From: an uncultured Paracoccaceae bacterium
Lineage (GTDB): Bacteria; Pseudomonadota; Alphaproteobacteria; Rhodobacterales; Rhodobacteraceae
Direction of reading: 5' to 3'
DNA length: 64,000 bases
Assembly (NCBI GenBank): GCA_938005545.1
Contig: CALKXV010000009.1
Span: 294,936 to 358,935, forward strand
Shown: positions 17,643-26,722 of the stretch, piece by piece
Layout: the number at the start of each line of letters is the position of its first letter
Numbering within the stretch: position 1 is the stretch's first letter
Made by a program: the position numbers and the translations under genes
Notes under the pieces: generated by a model
Database searches by the model: none
What the model saw: the letters and a program-made list of their open reading frames with translations, nothing else
What the model was told of the DNA's origin: nothing

Positions 17643-19416
17643 TGAACGCCTCCTGCGGGATCTCGACTTTTCCAAACTGGCGCATCTTCTTTTTACCCGC
17701 TTTTTGCTTGTCGAGCAATTTGCGCTTTCGGGAGGCGTCTCCGCCGTAGCACTTCGCTGTCACGTCCTTCCGCAGGGCCGACAGAGTTTCACGGGCGATG
17801 ACGCGGCCTCCGATGGCGGCTTGGATCGGGATTTTGAACATGTGGCGGGGGATCAGGTCTTTTAGTTTTTCGCACATGGCGCGGCCGCGCATGTCGGCGC
17901 GGTCTCGGTGGACCATCATCGACAGGGCGTCGACGGGTTCGTCGTTGACGAGGATCTGCATTTTGACGAGGAAATCCTCGCGGTAGCCGGTCATTTGGTA
18001 ATCAAACGACGCATAGCCTTTGGTGACGGATTTCAGCCGGTCGTAGAAGTCGAAGACGACTTCGTTCAGGGGCAGGTCATAGACGGCCATGGCGCGGGAG
18101 CCGGCGTAGGTCAGATCGACTTGGATGCCGCGGCGATCCTGACAGAGTTTGAGGACATCGCCGAGGTATTCATCCGGAACCAAGATCGTCGCTTTGATGC
18201 GCGGTTCTTCGATGTGATCCACGTGGGTCATGTCGGGCATATCGGCGGGGTTGTGGAGTTCGAGCGTCGAACCATCACGCATGTAGACGTTGTAGATCAC
18301 GCTTGGCGCGGTGGTGATCAGATCGATGTCGTATTCGCGTTCGATGCGGTCGCGGATCACTTCGAGGTGGAGGAGCCCCAGGAAGCCGCAGCGGAAGCCA
18401 AAGCCGAGGGCGGCGGAAGTTTCCATTTCAAAGCTGAAGGAGGCGTCGTTGAGTGCGAGTTTGTCGATGGCTTCGCGCAGGTCTTCGAATTGTGCGTTGT
18501 CGACGGGGAAAAGCCCGCAGAAGACAACCGGTTGTGCGGGTTTGAAGCCCGGCAGGGCTTGCGCGGTTTGTTTGCGTTCGTGGGTGATCGTGTCGCCGAC
18601 GCGGGTGTCGCGGACCTGTTTGATGGATGCGGTGAGGATGCCGATTTCGCCGGGGCCCAGTTCGGGGATGTCGACCATCTGGGGTTTCAGAACGGCAAGC
18701 TTGTCGATTTTGTACTTGGCGTTGGTTTGCATCATCAGGATCTGATCACCCTTTTTGATGGTGCCGTCGATCACGCGGATCATGACGACAACGCCGAGGT
18801 AGGCGTCGTACCAGCTGTCGACCAGCATGGCTTTCAAAGGCGCGGTAATGTCGCCTTTGGGGGACGGCAGGCGGGTGACGATGGCTTCCAGCACGTCGGG
18901 GATGCCGATGCCGGTTTTGGCGCTGATCTGGACGGCATCTGTGGCATCGATGCCGATGACGTCTTCGATCTGTTCGGCTACGCGGTCCACGTCGGCGGCG
19001 GGCAGGTCAATCTTGTTCAGAACGGGCACGATTTCGTGGTCGGCGTCGATGGCTTGGTACACGTTGGCGAGGGTCTGAGCTTCGACGCCTTGGGAGGCAT
19101 CCACGACCAAAAGCGAGCCTTCAACCGCCTGCATGGAGCGGCTGACCTCATAGGCGAAATCCACGTGGCCGGGCGTGTCGATCAGGTTGAGGATATAGGT
19201 CTCGCCATCCTTCGCGGGGTATTCGATGCGGACAGTGTTGGCTTTGATGGTGATGCCGCGTTCGCGTTCGATATCCATACTGTCCAAAAGCTGAGCCTGC
19301 ATATCGCGATCCTTCACTGTTCCGGTCGATTGGATCAGCCGGTCAGCCAGCGTGGACTTGCCGTGGTCAATATGGGCCACGATCGAGAAATTGCGGATAT
19401 GCGTCAGGTCAGTCAT
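17617..19416 (-). CDS. lepA: elongation factor 4 (LepA back-translocase)
   Basis: A ribosome-associated GTPase of 599 residues, the standard length. G1 is [14 protein letters not shown] (about 14-27), G3 is DTPGHVDF, and G4 is NKID. The C-terminal domain ends with the LepA-specific [26 protein letters not shown] set the start at ATG 19416; the open frame runs to 19470 but that extension would overlap the start of the divergent gene at 19464. Its 3' end overlaps the Fic gene by 26 bases. Confidence 0.97.
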   Translation of the reverse strand: MTDLTHIRNFSIVAHIDHGKSTLADRLIQSTGTVKDRDMQAQLLDSMDIERERGITIKANTVRIEYPAKDGETYILNLIDTPGHVDFAYEVSRSMQAVEGSLLVVDASQGVEAQTLANVYQAIDADHEIVPVLNKIDLPAADVDRVAEQIEDVIGIDATDAVQISAKTGIGIPDVLEAIVTRLPSPKGDITAPLKAMLVDSWYDAYLGVVVMIRVIDGTIKKGDQILMMQTNAKYKIDKLAVLKPQMVDIPELGPGEIGILTASIKQVRDTRVGDTITHERKQTAQALPGFKPAQPVVFCGLFPVDNAQFEDLREAIDKLALNDASFSFEMETSAALGFGFRCGFLGLLHLEVIRDRIEREYDIDLITTAPSVIYNVYMRDGSTLELHNPADMPDMTHVDHIEEPRIKATILVPDEYLGDVLKLCQDRRGIQVDLTYAGSRAMAVYDLPLNEVVFDFYDRLKSVTKGYASFDYQMTGYREDFLVKMQILVNDEPVDALSMMVHRDRADMRGRAMCEKLKDLIPRHMFKIPIQAAIGGRVIARETLSALRKDVTAKCYGGDASRKRKLLDKQKAGKKKMRQFGKVEIPQEAFINALKMDG

Positions 19417-19463
19417 GATGAGGATATGTAGGGGTTTTATGGGTTTGTCGAGGGGTAGAGATT

Positions 19464-20747
19464 TTGGCAATTACAGATTTTGAAAGCGCGAAAGCCTGGC
19501 TTGAAGGGCCGGATCGTACCTTAGAAGAAATAAGGGCAATCGCGGCCAGAAGCGCGATGCGGGCGCTGCCTGGCATCGGCACGGCTGACATTGCGACAAT
19601 TGGCGATCTTGCCTTGCCGGTGCTGCGCGCGATGCTGACTTCGGGGGTTGCGAGCAAAATACCAACCCCCGAAGTCATGGAGGCCGCCCACTCCGCGGCC
19701 CGCTCCGCCTTCTCCGCCCACTCCGCCGCCCACTCCGCCGCCCTCTCCGCCGCCTTCTCCGCCGTCCAAAAGGACGCGGAGGCGATCTTAGCGGATAACG
19801 ATCCCTTCCAAGCACCGCTTTGGCCGGATGGTGGTGCTCCGGATTTCTTTTCTGAACCCTTCGAAGTCTTGCAAACCTTTTGGAAAACCGACCCTAAGAT
19901 CTGGGATTTCTGGGCGCGTTGGTATGACGGCATGCTTAAGGGCGACCCCATGGCTTGGGAGTTGCAAGAAGCGGTTGCGCTGATTGATAAGGAGGTTTGG
20001 GAAGAAGGTGCGGCGGCGGTTGCAGACGAGATTGCGCGGATTGAGGCGCTTTACCGCACGAACGTCACGCCGCGCCTTAAAAGGATCGGCAACGGTCGTT
20101 GGGATGTTGAACAAAGTCCGATTATTCCCGATGAACCGCTGGAATTTGCCGTAGATTCTGTTGAACAAAGCCTACGCACAACCTTGAAACTTTGCAGCAA
20201 AAACTTGTTTAACGAGACGTCAGATGAGGCAATAATCATTTCTGATGCCTTGGACCGCTATCAAGGCAATCCAAGCTTGCTTGCTGTATCATTCTGGCAA
20301 GCCTGCATGAGCTTCCAGAAGCGTCTTGGAACAGAGTACCCCAAGGATGACACCAATCTGGTAGGACTTCAGAACACGCTTTACACGTCTATTGAAGAGA
20401 TGTGCGAGCATAGCGAGGTGATCCGGATAAGGATTGGGCGGTTGGCAGCCCTAACGCCGCGCGCAGAATTAACGGCGGATGATCAAGCCGATTTGCAGAA
20501 ATTGCCAGAAGAAACCGCAGAGCACCTTACCCAACAAGCGCAAAAAGAACTGCTTGAGGCCGTGGAAGCGGTCAAAGACACCACGAAATCTGCCCGAACC
20601 TGGAAAGCTCGGCTTGCCAACTGGGTTACGACGCTGGGTAAGGGTTTGGACGAAGGCCAACGGCACGACAAACGTGCGAAGTGGTTGCTGGACTTGGGCC
20701 GCCGACTGATGAAGGTTTTCTTTCCTGTTGATGATCCGGAAGAATGA
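19464..20747 (+). CDS. unknown protein with Ala/Ser tandem repeat
   Basis: A 427-residue protein of unknown function, probably started by TTG 19464 behind GAGGGG. Residues 74-100 are a near-perfect tandem of four-residue units of the form xSAA ([24 protein letters not shown]). After it come Trp-rich helices (about 105-165) and a charged helical C-terminal half. No enzyme motif or signal peptide was recognised. It is divergent from lepA, 47 bases from the lepA start. Similar Ala-rich proteins occur in other roseobacters, but I cannot name the family. Confidence 0.65.
   Translation: MAITDFESAKAWLEGPDRTLEEIRAIAARSAMRALPGIGTADIATIGDLALPVLRAMLTSGVASKIPTPEVMEAAHSAARSAFSAHSAAHSAALSAAFSAVQKDAEAILADNDPFQAPLWPDGGAPDFFSEPFEVLQTFWKTDPKIWDFWARWYDGMLKGDPMAWELQEAVALIDKEVWEEGAAAVADEIARIEALYRTNVTPRLKRIGNGRWDVEQSPIIPDEPLEFAVDSVEQSLRTTLKLCSKNLFNETSDEAIIISDALDRYQGNPSLLAVSFWQACMSFQKRLGTEYPKDDTNLVGLQNTLYTSIEEMCEHSEVIRIRIGRLAALTPRAELTADDQADLQKLPEETAEHLTQQAQKELLEAVEAVKDTTKSARTWKARLANWVTTLGKGLDEGQRHDKRAKWLLDLGRRLMKVFFPVDDPEE
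19683..19763 (+). repeat. in-frame 12-bp minisatellite
   Basis: The bases encoding residues 74-100 of the preceding gene are built of 12-base units of the type TCCGCCGCCCAC and close variants, with one slip of six bases. Units are multiples of three, so copy-number change would lengthen or shorten the protein without breaking the frame. Confidence 0.6.
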
Positions 20748-20782
20748 AATGAGGACGGCCCCTGACCCTGGATGGGGGTGAA

Positions 20783-20831
20783 GCCCTCTCCCGTGGGGAG
20801 GGTCGGGGGCTGGCCGGTGGTTCCCACCGGC
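20783..20831. repeat. two adjacent GC-rich hairpins between convergent genes
   Basis: CCCTCTCC pairs with GGGGAGGG around a 3-base loop (about 20784-20802). Immediately after, GCCGGTGG (20813-20820) pairs perfectly with CCACCGGC (20824-20831) around TTC. They lie in the 120-bp gap between the Ala/Ser-repeat gene and the small charged gene. The pair looks like a REP/BIME-type element that may also terminate transcription from both sides. Confidence 0.45.
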
Positions 20832-20867
20832 TCGGTGGTTGAGGGGTGCTCGTCTAGCTGCCGCGCG

Positions 20868-21044
20868 TCACTTTTTATCGCGGGCGGCTTTTTCTTCTTT
20901 GGTCAGCTTGTTGTTCCAAACATTCTTACTGATGCCCAGTTCGGCGGGAAACGGTTTGGTTTTGCCGACGCTGACCTCGCCGCCTTTGTTCAGGAATTCC
21001 TGAATGAGGGCGTCGTCGGTGGTTTCTTTGGGGACTTTTTTCAT
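20868..21044 (-). CDS. small charged protein, function unknown
   Basis: Translating minus from ATG 21044 gives 58 residues, rich in Lys and Glu, starting MKKVPKETTDDALIQEFLNK and ending in KEEKAARDKK. It reads as a small soluble protein with helix potential at both ends and a short LGISKNVWNNKL segment that could be a helix-turn. Biased codon third positions and lack of low complexity support a real gene. It lies 44 bp downstream of the TetR gene on the same strand, so it may share its transcript. Confidence 0.5.
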   Translation of the reverse strand: MKKVPKETTDDALIQEFLNKGGEVSVGKTKPFPAELGISKNVWNNKLTKEEKAARDKK

Positions 21045-21088
21045 GGGCTCAACCTAGCGGGTGCTGTGGCGCTAGGCAACTCTGCCGA

Positions 21089-21700
21089 TCACGCTGCCTT
21101 GGGGGCCATGACGTTGACCAGCGCGTCCACCAGCGCGTCGTCGCGGGAGCGCGTCGGCGAGTTCAGCGCGTCGGACATCGCCATGCGCAGGATCAAACCC
21201 AAAAGTGCTGTGTGGATCGCGGCCGCTGCACGACGGGCGTCGATCAGCCGGTCATAGCGTTTGTATTCCACCAGCTTGTCGCCAAGCGCGTCGTACATTT
21301 CGGTTGTGGAAGGATGGATACGGCCAAGGGTTGTCAGCATGGTGCCGTCTCGCCCCGGACGCTGGCCGATTTGCGGCGTCACATACATCAGACGGAAACG
21401 CTCCAGATCCGACGAGTGGAAGACGGCAAGCGCGCTGATGTACGCCCGGATGGCCTCGCTGGCGCTGGTTTGCGATGCGATGGCGACTTTGCCTGCGTTG
21501 CTTTCGGCCTCAAGTGCGGGACGGACGAGGGCTTCGATCAGACGCGCTTTGTTCGGGAACCAGTACAGAACGGCCTGCTTCGACACGCCGACCTCAGCGG
21601 CCACAGCATCGAACGTCAGTTGATCTGGTCCCTTCGCTTTCACAAGCGCGCGTGCGGCGATCAGAATACGGTTTGCGGTCTCGCCGCGTTTCGCAGGCAT
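21089..21700 (-). CDS. TetR-family transcriptional regulator
   Basis: A 203-residue repressor-type protein. The N-terminal helix-turn-helix runs from about residue 8 to 52 (ANRILIAARALVKAKG, then FDAVAAEVGVSKQAVLYWFPNK). The C-terminal ligand domain has no named family match I can make. The start is ATG 21700; the open frame extends to 21847 but that part has no TetR similarity. It is divergent from the Na+/H+ antiporter gene, its likely target. In the 247-bp gap, GTCGGC (21864-21869) and GCCGAC (21881-21886) form a weak inverted-repeat candidate operator. Confidence 0.88.
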   Translation of the reverse strand: MPAKRGETANRILIAARALVKAKGPDQLTFDAVAAEVGVSKQAVLYWFPNKARLIEALVRPALEAESNAGKVAIASQTSASEAIRAYISALAVFHSSDLERFRLMYVTPQIGQRPGRDGTMLTTLGRIHPSTTEMYDALGDKLVEYKRYDRLIDARRAAAAIHTALLGLILRMAMSDALNSPTRSRDDALVDALVNVMAPKAA

Positions 21701-21947
21701 GTTGAAGCCCCCCCAACTTTGCCGATGGCAGAGTTTTACCGATTTTAGGGGCCATGCGCGATTGATCATTGCGAAACAAAGGGTTTCCAAGTCGGACCAT
21801 AGTGCGGGCCTGATGTTGACGTCGGGGAATGTTAAAGTAACTCGCAATCACAAGTGCTTTGGCGTCGGCCTCAAACACGTGCCGACCATTAACTTGCTTA
21901 ATCTTCCCTGATAATCACAACGCAAACATCCAAAATGAAAGACCCTG

Positions 21948-23162
21948 ATGGAATATATTCCGGCGTCGCTCGACCTTATTTTCCTCGGCATTCTGGCCTG
22001 CATTTTCGTTTTCTCGCTTTTGTCCAATGCGATTGCAAAGACCATCATCACGCTTCCGATTGTTTTTATGACAGTCGGTTATCTTGCGTCGCATCCCTTG
22101 GAAATGCTGGCTGAGCCGGAGGTTTTGAGTGAAGGCAAACGGTTGATCGCCGAGATCACTTTGATTTTGGTTCTGTTTTCGGATGCGAGCCATGTCCGTT
22201 TCAAGAAACTTCGCGAAACCTACAAACTGCCTGCCCGTATGCTGATCATCGGGCTTCCGTTGACACTTGCATTTGGGACAATTGTGGCGATGCTTGTGAA
22301 CCCCGGTGCCGGATTTGCGATGGCGCTTTTGACGGCTGCGGTTTTGACCCCAACGGATGCGGCCCTTGGTCAGACAGTGGTCACCAGCCCGGATGTCCCG
22401 GATCGGTTAAGGCAAACCATTAACGTGGAAAGCGGGCTGAACGATGGGTTGGTTTTGCCGTTCGTTTTGTTCGGTGCGATCCTTGCTTCGGCAGGCATGA
22501 GCGATGAGAGTACAGAAGGGTTGGCGATCTCCGCTCTCACGCAGATCATCCTTGGCCCTTTGTTCGGCATTGCCTTTGGCTGGATCATTGCTCGGGCGAT
22601 GGATGCCGCACAGAAACGCGACCTGATGCCCGAGTCCGCAGGTGGTGTTGCCTTTCTATCCGCCGCATTCGCTGCATACATCGGGTCGGAAGTGATCGGC
22701 GGCAATGGGTTTATATCAGCGTTTGTCGCGGGCATGATTTTTGGCAACACCTATCGGCACGACATACATTTTATTGGCGAGTTCATGGAAGGCGTTGGTC
22801 AGTTACTGACGATGCTCGCCTTTCTGATCTTTGGCGCGCTGCTGTTGCCGGACGGTCTGGAGCACATCGGCTGGCGGCCCGTAGTCCTGGCCCTGTTGTT
22901 TCTGACAGTGGTGCGGATATTGCCGATCTGGTTGTCGTTGTTGGGCAGCGGGCTTGAACTGCGCGAAAAGCTGTTCTTGGGCTGGTTCGGGCCGCGCGGG
23001 CTAGCGTCAATCCTGTTCACGCTCATCATGCTGGATGAATTTGATTTCCCCGGAGAGCAAGAGCTATTGGCCTGTGTGTCGATGACGGTTTTCCTGTCGA
23101 TCATCCTGCACGGCGTATCCGCGTCGCCCCTGTCAAAGTGGATTGGGCGCAGCCCCGGCTAA
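21948..23162 (+). CDS. CPA1-family Na+/H+ (or K+/H+) antiporter
   Basis: A 404-residue integral membrane protein with about 12 hydrophobic segments. The transport-site motifs are LTPTDAALGQTV (about 124-135) and VESGLNDGLVLP (about 150-161); the Asn-Asp pair there is the ion-binding site of the CPA1/NhaP group. A conserved Arg lies in the FGPRGLASILF segment. It would exchange cations for protons at the inner membrane. A divergent TetR gene suggests inducible expression. Confidence 0.88.
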   Translation: MEYIPASLDLIFLGILACIFVFSLLSNAIAKTIITLPIVFMTVGYLASHPLEMLAEPEVLSEGKRLIAEITLILVLFSDASHVRFKKLRETYKLPARMLIIGLPLTLAFGTIVAMLVNPGAGFAMALLTAAVLTPTDAALGQTVVTSPDVPDRLRQTINVESGLNDGLVLPFVLFGAILASAGMSDESTEGLAISALTQIILGPLFGIAFGWIIARAMDAAQKRDLMPESAGGVAFLSAAFAAYIGSEVIGGNGFISAFVAGMIFGNTYRHDIHFIGEFMEGVGQLLTMLAFLIFGALLLPDGLEHIGWRPVVLALLFLTVVRILPIWLSLLGSGLELREKLFLGWFGPRGLASILFTLIMLDEFDFPGEQELLACVSMTVFLSIILHGVSASPLSKWIGRSPG

Positions 23163-23609
23163 GTGGTGTCCTGGACTGCAATCACACTCGAAGATCCGGA
23201 AGAGCTTTATGCTGGATCGCGACGCGGATATTGGTTTTGTCACGTGGCTTTGCAAAAGTCCGCTTGGCGGACTATTTCCGACATTGGATTTTGGCGCTTC
23301 GCTGACGCAGCATTAGTTTGCGTATGCGGCACGTTCCGCGCTGCGGCACAGCACATGTCGTCATTCCGGACATTCGCGGCTTTCAAATTCACTCGAACCG
23401 ACACCGCCTTTTCGCAGCGCCTTGATCCTACAACTCAGACGCGGGGCAAAGCGCCAATTCGCTGCAGATGCTCTAATGGCTGCTTTTGCGTTTGCATGCT
23501 GCTCCTGAGATCGATTTACGGTAGCTCAGCTTAGGTTCTGCAACTCAAGTTTGGATGCCGATACGCTTCGGGATAGCTCATCGGCATTTGTGGCCCCAAC
23601 GGCACCACG
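23163..23609. other. 447-bp stretch with no supported gene
   Basis: Open frames here read as unstructured, Cys- and Arg-rich peptides with no family pattern. One clear element is the 7-bp inverted repeat AGTCCGC-TTG-GCGGACT at 23257-23273, about 95 bases after the antiporter stop, which could end that transcript. The text around it (phrases such as GACATTGG and CGCTGACGCAGC) loosely resembles the stretch at 33200-33330 and may be decayed repetitive sequence. Confidence 0.5.
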
Positions 23610-24536
23610 TCATTCCACGACCGTCCAAAATAGCCCTGGCGGCAATGTATCAGCGACGCCATCAAGCGCATAAACCCGACACAGCCACTGCCACAAATGC
23701 GGGTAGTCTAATATGCGCGCGCCGTTCAGCTTCATGCGGAGGTAATACACGGGATCGTGGCGGTAGAGCGTCGGGAAGAGCCGCAGGTCGGCCTCAGTAA
23801 AAGCATCGCCTGTCAGGCAGGGCCGGCCATCCGATAGCAACGCCTCAAGGGACGCGAGCGTTTCAAAATAAGCTTCAAAAGCCTGCGCATAGACCGCCTG
23901 ATCCGACGAGAAACCAGCTTTGTAGGCCCCATTGTTGATCGTCACGTAAATCCGCTTATTCAACGCATCAACGTCGCTCTGCAGCGCAGGATCATCTGGC
24001 ACGAGGGTCGGACGGTGCGCTGCCCCGCCAAGGGCTTCAGCATGCTTATCCAGCATGCCGATAATCTCAGCGCTTTCATTGTTGACGATGCGGCCCCCAA
24101 TTTTGTCGTACAGGATCGGAACCGATTGCTCGTCCGAACCTTCGCATTGGTAGATTTCCTTGGCCAAGCGCAATCCGTCGCCCGTGCCGGTCTCAAGCGT
24201 GCATTCCGGCAGCGTCGTGCCGGTGAGCGATGCAATCCTGTCGGGCGCAAACTCCCACAGGTTTGGACCAACGGAGTCGGCCTCATTCGTGCGATTGGGA
24301 AAGGCCACATCCATTGTGATGCTGTCCTGCAACCCCAATACGGCGCGCGCCAATGTTACCCTGTGGCACCAGGGGCAGTTCAGCGCCACAAATAGATGAT
24401 AGCGTCCGGGCTCCGGTGGGAAATCTGGATCGCCAATCGAGTGACGAAAGCCGCTGACGCCGCGCACGAATTCACCTCGCGCGCGGCGCTCTTCTGCTTT
24501 GGATTGGTCTTCTTCCGTCGCGTTATTTTTGATCAT
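23610..24536 (-). CDS. glutathione S-transferase, glutathionyl-hydroquinone-reductase-like
   Basis: A 308-residue Xi-class-type GST. After a charged start, the thioredoxin-like domain has HLFVALNCPWCHRVTLAR (about 47-64), with the catalytic Cys in the CPWC motif that marks this class. SVPILYDKIGGRIVNNESAEI is the glutathione-binding segment and the all-helical C-terminal domain follows. The class reduces glutathionyl-(hydro)quinones. It is last of six minus-strand genes, 10 bp after the hemerythrin gene. A second GST of the same class lies two genes further upstream. Confidence 0.85.
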   Translation of the reverse strand: MIKNNATEEDQSKAEERRARGEFVRGVSGFRHSIGDPDFPPEPGRYHLFVALNCPWCHRVTLARAVLGLQDSITMDVAFPNRTNEADSVGPNLWEFAPDRIASLTGTTLPECTLETGTGDGLRLAKEIYQCEGSDEQSVPILYDKIGGRIVNNESAEIIGMLDKHAEALGGAAHRPTLVPDDPALQSDVDALNKRIYVTINNGAYKAGFSSDQAVYAQAFEAYFETLASLEALLSDGRPCLTGDAFTEADLRLFPTLYRHDPVYYLRMKLNGARILDYPHLWQWLCRVYALDGVADTLPPGLFWTVVE

Positions 24537-24546
24537 GCGGGACCCT

Positions 24547-25113
24547 TCACCCTCTCAACCGGTGATGCAAGATGATTGGTACTGCCAGTTCTTCCTCATC
24601 CCCAAGATGGCGTTTCAAGAAGGCTTCGATCACCGCACTGGTTTGATGCACGCCTGACGCTTCTTCACGCGCCTGCGCTTCATCAAGAGGCGCCAGTTTG
24701 ATGACACGGTTCGCCTGCCGGGTGAAATCCTCAAGCACGCGATCCAGATCGGCATGATCCTTCTCCAACACCTCCAACCCCGCATCGAAACGCGGGTCGG
24801 CAGCAGACAACTCCGGGAAGTAGCTGTGATCTTCCCAGCCATGATGGCCGTGCAAGTTCCCGACCAGATTGCCACCATAGTAGGAGAGCCGCCCGGCATA
24901 ATCGTCGACAGCCATATCTTTGTTCAACAGCGCCTCAGCATCCAACCGGACCCGCTCAGACACCCGGCGGAACATCTGATGCGCGCCAAGCCAATGACGG
25001 GTCTTCTCTTTGAAGCCGGGATGCGCGTCCCACACATCGCGCGGGTACTGATCCAAGAAAAACCGCATCTCTTTGGGCATCTCGTTTTGGCGGATGGTAT
25101 ATGTATCAAGCAT
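24547..25113 (-). CDS. hemerythrin-domain protein
   Basis: A 188-residue four-helix protein. The candidate di-iron ligands follow the hemerythrin order: HGHHGWEDHSYFPEL (about 87-101) and EKDHADLDRVLEDF (about 114-127), then KRHLGDEEELAVPIILHH near the C-terminus. Such domains bind oxygen, sense redox state or protect iron-sulfur centres. The start ATG 25113 stands behind AAGGAG. It lies between the CDGSH fusion (79 bp upstream) and a GST (10 bp downstream), and a role in protecting those redox proteins is my inference. Confidence 0.85.
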   Translation of the reverse strand: MLDTYTIRQNEMPKEMRFFLDQYPRDVWDAHPGFKEKTRHWLGAHQMFRRVSERVRLDAEALLNKDMAVDDYAGRLSYYGGNLVGNLHGHHGWEDHSYFPELSAADPRFDAGLEVLEKDHADLDRVLEDFTRQANRVIKLAPLDEAQAREEASGVHQTSAVIEAFLKRHLGDEEELAVPIILHHRLRG

Positions 25114-25192
25114 GTGATGTCTCCTTTCCCATCCCATCTGGGGGTGCCGCTAGGCATGCACCAGACGGTAACTTGGCAGGGCGGGTATGCGC

Positions 25193-26722
25193 CTAGGACA
25201 CGCCAGCGAAGCGAATACCGCTTAGGTCTGCGACCTCGCGTTTCCACGATGTGATGTCGCGCTTCGTGAAGCCTGACAGGCTGTCGTGGCCGCAGGCGCG
25301 CGCCAGAACCTGCATTAGTTCCACACTTGCCTCAAAGTAACGCGACAAACGTTCCGCGCCGTGCTGCACATCCAGCCGTTTGCGCAGTTCTGGCTTCTGC
25401 GTGGCCACGCCGACAGGGCAGTTGTTGGAATTGCACATCCGTGCCGCGATACAGCCGACGGCCTGCATGGCAGAGTTGCTGACGGCGACTGCATCCGCGC
25501 CCAAGGCCATCGCTTTGGCGAAGTCTTCGGCGACGCGCAGACCACCCGTGATCATCAACGTCACCTCGCGTCCTGTCCGCGCATCCAAATGCTTGCGTGC
25601 GCGTGCCAGTGCCGGGATCGTCGGCACCGAGATATGGTCGCGGAATATGAGTGGGGCCGCGCCCGTGCCGCCGCCGCGCCCATCCAGGATGATGTAGTCC
25701 GCGCTGGCTTCTAACGCGAAGTCGATGTCATCCTCGATGTGGTTCGCGGACAGTTTGAACCCTATCGGAATGCCGTCCGAGCGTTCACGTACCTGATCCG
25801 CGAAGCGTTTGAAGCCCGCCGGAGTGTGCAGATCCGGAAATGTCGAAGGCGAGATCGCAGATTGCCCCGGTTCCAGCCCGCGCACGTCTGCGATTTTGCC
25901 CTGCACCTTATCGCCGGGCAGATGCCCTCCGGTGCCGGTTTTCGCCCCTTGGCCGCCCTTGAAGTGGAAGGCCTGAACCTTTTCGACGTGATCGAGCGAC
26001 CACCCAAAGCCAGCAGAGGCAAGCTCATAGAAATAACGGCTGTTCTCGGCCTGCTCTTCGGGCAGCATCCCGCCTTCGCCTGAGCAAATACCAGTCCCAG
26101 CCATCTGCGCCCCACGCGACAATGCGGTTTTGGCCTCTTCTGACAGAGCGCCATAGCTCATGTCTGAGACAAAGAGTGGGATATCGAGCTGCAAAGGCTT
26201 GGCTGCGCGCGGACCGATGATGACTGATGTCGCCACTGGCGCGTCATCCAGAAGTGGTTTGCGCGCCATCTGCGCAGGCAAAACCTGAATGTCGTCCCAA
26301 TGGGGCAGGTCCTTGCGCGGCACGCCCATTGCGCCCATTTCGCCATGGTGGCCCAGCTGGGACAGCCCATCTTTCGCCAATGCATGGATGCGCGCCACAG
26401 TGGGTTCTTCGGGGGTTGGTGTGGCCTGAGGGATATCGGACTTTGGCGCAGGTGCCGCATCCCCAACCGCGGCTTCGCCAAGGCGAGTATGCGATCCATC
26501 GCAAAACGGCGCATTGGCGCTGGATTTACATTGGCACAAGGCGGCAGTGCCATCCTTGTCAGCGTTGAATTTCAGCGGCTCAATCCCGGTCCCCGCGTGG
26601 GATCCGTCGCAGAACGGCTGACTCTTTGATCGGCCACAGCGGCACCAGACATAGTCTTTGCCAGCCTCCAGATCGACTTTTGCAGGGGCCTTGGCGGCGA
26701 TGATGGGAACAGATTGGGTCAT
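25193..26722 (-). CDS. tandem CDGSH iron-sulfur domains fused to a glutamate-synthase-like FMN domain
   Basis: A 509-residue fusion. Two CDGSH zinc-finger-like [2Fe-2S] motifs lie at about residues 27-42 (CRCGRSKSQPFCDGSH) and 63-78 (CQCKSSANAPFCDGSH), each matching CxCx2Sx3PxCDG(S)H exactly. A Pro/Ala linker follows, then a GltB-type FMN barrel with MSYGALSEEAKTALSRGAQ, GTGGHLPG and DGRGGGTGAAP. The three cysteines of the [3Fe-4S] site are present in GCIAARMCNSNNCPVGVATQ. There is no glutaminase domain, so it is not a complete glutamate synthase. Its ATG overlaps the upstream GST stop (ATGA). The electron partner and substrate are unknown. Confidence 0.88.
   Translation of the reverse strand: MTQSVPIIAAKAPAKVDLEAGKDYVWCRCGRSKSQPFCDGSHAGTGIEPLKFNADKDGTAALCQCKSSANAPFCDGSHTRLGEAAVGDAAPAPKSDIPQATPTPEEPTVARIHALAKDGLSQLGHHGEMGAMGVPRKDLPHWDDIQVLPAQMARKPLLDDAPVATSVIIGPRAAKPLQLDIPLFVSDMSYGALSEEAKTALSRGAQMAGTGICSGEGGMLPEEQAENSRYFYELASAGFGWSLDHVEKVQAFHFKGGQGAKTGTGGHLPGDKVQGKIADVRGLEPGQSAISPSTFPDLHTPAGFKRFADQVRERSDGIPIGFKLSANHIEDDIDFALEASADYIILDGRGGGTGAAPLIFRDHISVPTIPALARARKHLDARTGREVTLMITGGLRVAEDFAKAMALGADAVAVSNSAMQAVGCIAARMCNSNNCPVGVATQKPELRKRLDVQHGAERLSRYFEASVELMQVLARACGHDSLSGFTKRDITSWKREVADLSGIRFAGVS

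Noticed and set aside
17908..19431. 507-residue open frame on the plus strand opposite lepA
   Set aside because: It is a shadow of lepA: codon bias of the real gene on the minus strand leaves this frame open, and the peptide is a low-complexity Asp/Val/Gly/His mix with no family pattern.
23163..23534. 123-residue frame directly after the antiporter stop
   Set aside because: Cys- and Phe-rich, no domain, and no start signal; treated as non-coding.
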